Source of the DNA: CAZUCU01 sp964589635
Lineage (GTDB): Bacteria; Patescibacteriota; Minisyncoccia; Phycocordibacterales; JAACPR01
Length of the DNA stretch: 14,961 bases
NCBI GenBank assembly: GCA_964589635.1
Contig: CAZPRI010000014.1
Span: forward strand, 1-14,961
Reading direction: 5' to 3'
A program made the position numbers and the translations under genes. Positions 13,493 through 14,961 of the stretch are shown in pieces. The notes under the pieces are model-generated. The model searched no databases. It saw only the letters and a list, made by a program, of their open reading frames with translations, and was not told where the DNA came from. The first letter of the stretch is position 1; every line of letters begins with the position of its first letter.

Positions 13493-13510
13493 TGTAAAAA
13501 ATTGTGATAG

Positions 13511-13516
13511 AGTATA
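13511..13516 (-). promoter_or_regulatory. ruvB: -10-like box (TATACT) for ruvB
   Basis: TATACT on the minus strand lies 18 bases before the ruvB ATG, predicting a leader of about 12 bases with no Shine-Dalgarno sequence. A transcript from further upstream could also run through the structured element. Confidence 0.35.
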
Positions 13517-13553
13517 TTCAACCTTAAGAAAGGAACACAGTATTTTAAAAACT

Positions 13554-13715
13554 AAATCGAAACCATAAATCTCTAAGCAACGCTTTTCTAGGCTGATCTT
13601 CGTGGACGTTTTGGTCCTTTTCTTTACGAACTGGTGCTGAGACCATCCATAGAAATTTGTCCAGATCATTTATATGTTACAAAAAAGCTTGTTTAGAGAT
13701 TTATGATTTTGATTT
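13554..13715. ncRNA. Candidate structured RNA upstream of ruvB (33-bp closing stem)
   Basis: The left arm (13554-13587) and right arm (13683-13715) are complementary over 33 positions with one bulged base and three non-Watson-Crick pairs; the core ATAAATCTCTAA pairs perfectly. Inside, TGATCT (13594-13599) pairs with AGATCA (13663-13668), TTCGT (13599-13603) could pair with ACGAA (13626-13630), GGAC (13604-13607) with GTCC (13614-13617), and TGGT (13632-13635) with ACCA (13642-13645). The strand is uncertain. On plus, two of the three exceptions become G-U pairs, TATTTT (13541-13546) is a possible -10, and a terminator follows. On minus, TATAAA (13714-13719) is a possible -10. It matches no RNA I recognise (not tmRNA, RNase P or SRP); a 6S-like RNA or a MITE are alternatives. 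Confidence 0.45.
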
Positions 13716-13752
13716 TATAGAACTCTTGCCTTCAATACTATCTAATACTACT

Positions 13753-13782
13753 AAAAAAACAACTGGTCACAGTTGTTTTTTT
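13753..13782. terminator. Bidirectional terminator after the pilB-type gene
   Basis: A 13-bp perfect stem (13753-13765 with 13770-13782, core ACAACTG/CAGTTGT) closes the loop GTCA and is flanked by A and T runs. It lies 18 bases beyond the stop of the ATPase gene on the minus strand and would also stop a plus-strand transcript from the RNA candidate. Confidence 0.85.
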
Positions 13783-13800
13783 GTTTCCTTTTTAAGATCT

Positions 13801-14961
13801 TTATAGTTTAAGGTCTTTTTCAAGCAAATCATCATTTGTAAGCTCTTGAAAATTGTTTTCTTCGCTTGGTGTAGTTGCATGCACCTCTCTTTTTTCAAAA
13901 TTTACAACTCTCTCAACTTCTTCGATACTTGTTTGTCCTCGAAGTGCTTTTATTATGCCATCTTGGGACATATCCATAATTCCCTGATCTTTTGCTGCAT
14001 TTTTAACCTCCCTTGCTGATGGATTCATTTGAAGAATTTCCTCAACTTTTGTATCCGATTTAACCGCTTCAAGAATAGCAATTCTCCCACTGTATCCTCG
14101 ACCGTTACATGTTTGGCAAGATTCTCCTGGGCCATAAAACTTTTCTGACCATTCCTCTACAGGATTTTTAATTTCATCATAAATAGACTTAAGTATTGCA
14201 AGTTTTTCTTGAGGTATTGAAACCTCCTTTTTACAATCAGGACAAAGTTTTCTAACAAGACGCTGAGCGATGGCAATGTTGATTGCAGAAGTTAGAACTT
14301 TTGGATTAATTCCAAGATCAATAAGTCTTGTAAAAGCACCAGCTGCTGTGTTTGTATGAAGAGTAGAGAAAACAAGATGACCTGTTAGTGATGCTTGAAT
14401 AGCTGTTTCTGCTGTATCAAAATCTCTTATCTCCCCAACCATGATTACATCGGGATCTTGCCGAAGTGCACTCTTTAGTCCGTTTGCAAAATCGTAACCT
14501 TTCTTTTTATCAACTTGGGTTTGAACAATACCTTTAAGATGGTATTCAACCGGGTCTTCGATTGTAATAATTTTTATTTCAGGAGAATATTTATCCCTCA
14601 TAAAAGCATAAAGAGTTGTTGTTTTTCCAGACCCTGTTGGTCCAGTGTTTAGAATTAGACCGTTTGGTTTTGCAACTTCTTCTTTAAATATTTCCAAAAG
14701 ATAAGGCTCTATTCCAAGGTCTTTTAGTTCTGTTTGAATAGAAGTGGGGTTGAGTATTCTAAGAACAATAGATTCACTGAATGAACCAGGAATAATTGAT
14801 GATCTGATTTCAATACTAGTTTCTTTGAATTTAATTGAAAATCTACCATCCTGAGCCTGGTCTTTTATATTTAGTTTCATTCCAGAAAGAAGCTTGATTC
14901 TTGAAAGAAGAAGTTTAAAAGTATCGTTATCAAAAGTCGCAATATCCGCCAAAACACCGTC
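13801..14961 (-). CDS. Type IV pilus/type II secretion assembly ATPase (PilB/GspE family), N-terminus outside window
   Basis: This hexameric cytoplasmic ATPase powers pilus extension or type II secretion. The frame is open to the right edge, so about 386 residues are visible and the N-terminal domain is missing; the apparent TTG start at 14952 is not the true start. Visible parts, numbered from that TTG, are the end of the N-terminal subdomain (LLSGMKLNIKDQAQDGRF, 21-38), Walker A GPTGSGKT (104-111), the Asp box IEDPVEYHLKG, Walker B DPDVIMVGEIRD, the His box STLHTN, and a zinc site CPDCKK...CQTCNGRGYSGR typical of PilB/GspE rather than PilT. The last about 30 residues are acidic. It ends 18 bases before a strong terminator, so ruvB is a separate unit. 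PilB and GspE cannot be told apart from this fragment; type IV pili are the likelier use in this lineage. Confidence 0.92.
   Translation of the reverse strand, partial: DGVLADIATFDNDTFKLLLSRIKLLSGMKLNIKDQAQDGRFSIKFKETSIEIRSSIIPGSFSESIVLRILNPTSIQTELKDLGIEPYLLEIFKEEVAKPNGLILNTGPTGSGKTTTLYAFMRDKYSPEIKIITIEDPVEYHLKGIVQTQVDKKKGYDFANGLKSALRQDPDVIMVGEIRDFDTAETAIQASLTGHLVFSTLHTNTAAGAFTRLIDLGINPKVLTSAINIAIAQRLVRKLCPDCKKEVSIPQEKLAILKSIYDEIKNPVEEWSEKFYGPGESCQTCNGRGYSGRIAILEAVKSDTKVEEILQMNPSAREVKNAAKDQGIMDMSQDGIIKALRGQTSIEEVERVVNFEKREVHATTPSEENNFQELTNDDLLEKDLKL

Noticed and set aside
13493..13669. N-terminal extension of ruvB by 59 residues
   Set aside because: The extension is unlike RuvB and reads through the structured element; the internal ATG at 13492 gives the normal family length and N-terminus.
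13554..13715. tmRNA, RNase P RNA or SRP RNA at the structured region
   Set aside because: No tRNA-like ends or tag frame, no GAGGAAAGUCC-type RNase P core, and no SRP GGAAGGAAGCAGCC-type loop on either strand; the size also does not fit tmRNA or RNase P RNA.
1..14961. tRNA or rRNA genes
   Set aside because: I saw no T-loop GGTTCGAATCC-type sequence with a matching acceptor stem in any gap, and no rRNA-like stretch; a tRNA scan would settle it.

Overview
The window looks like the replication-origin region of a Candidate Phyla Radiation (Patescibacteria) chromosome, probably of the Parcubacteria group. The DNA is AT-rich. Intergenic gaps are mostly short, housekeeping proteins are trimmed, almost no start codon has a Shine-Dalgarno sequence, and several genes have a -10 box only 6-10 bases before the start codon. 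I infer the lineage from protein style and gene order; no database search was possible.

Layout. Positions 1-2206 (+) hold the C-terminal part of a probable VirB2/TrbC-like pilin with a long tail, then a membrane-anchored, propeller-like protein of unknown role. Positions 2178-3384 (-) are the rpmH-rnpA-yidC operon with 3-base and 1-base gaps. It diverges from dnaA (3482-4834, +). A candidate oriC with DnaA boxes lies between dnaA and dnaN (5066-6166), and a small DciA-like protein follows dnaN by three bases where recF often sits. Positions 6425-6759 carry two hairpin terminators, a MITE-like palindromic repeat and a short tandem repeat. A class A penicillin-binding protein (6760-9129, -) and tyrosyl-tRNA synthetase (9204-10430, +) diverge from a 74-base gap.

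Positions 10456-11068 hold two small genes: a 49-residue, extremely acidic protein (-) and a 102-residue orphan (+) with the only clear Shine-Dalgarno sequence in the window. Positions 11075-13492 (-) hold ruvC, yebC and ruvB, without ruvA, separated by copies of GC-rich palindromic repeats. The 308-base gap upstream of ruvB holds a strong potential RNA fold (33-bp imperfect closing stem) and a bidirectional terminator. The window ends inside a PilB/GspE-type secretion ATPase gene.

How the genes work together: dnaA, oriC, dnaN and the DciA-like gene form an initiation module (initiator, origin, clamp, probable helicase-loading factor). rpmH, rnpA and yidC serve ribosome assembly, tRNA 5' maturation and membrane-protein insertion. 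RuvB and RuvC process Holliday junctions. The PilB-type ATPase and the pilin-like fragment suggest surface appendages. The most interesting signals are the consistent leaderless promoter arrangement, the structured RNA candidate at 13554-13715, the small acidic protein, the YebC that lacks a domain, and the GC-rich repeat block read in frame inside ruvC.
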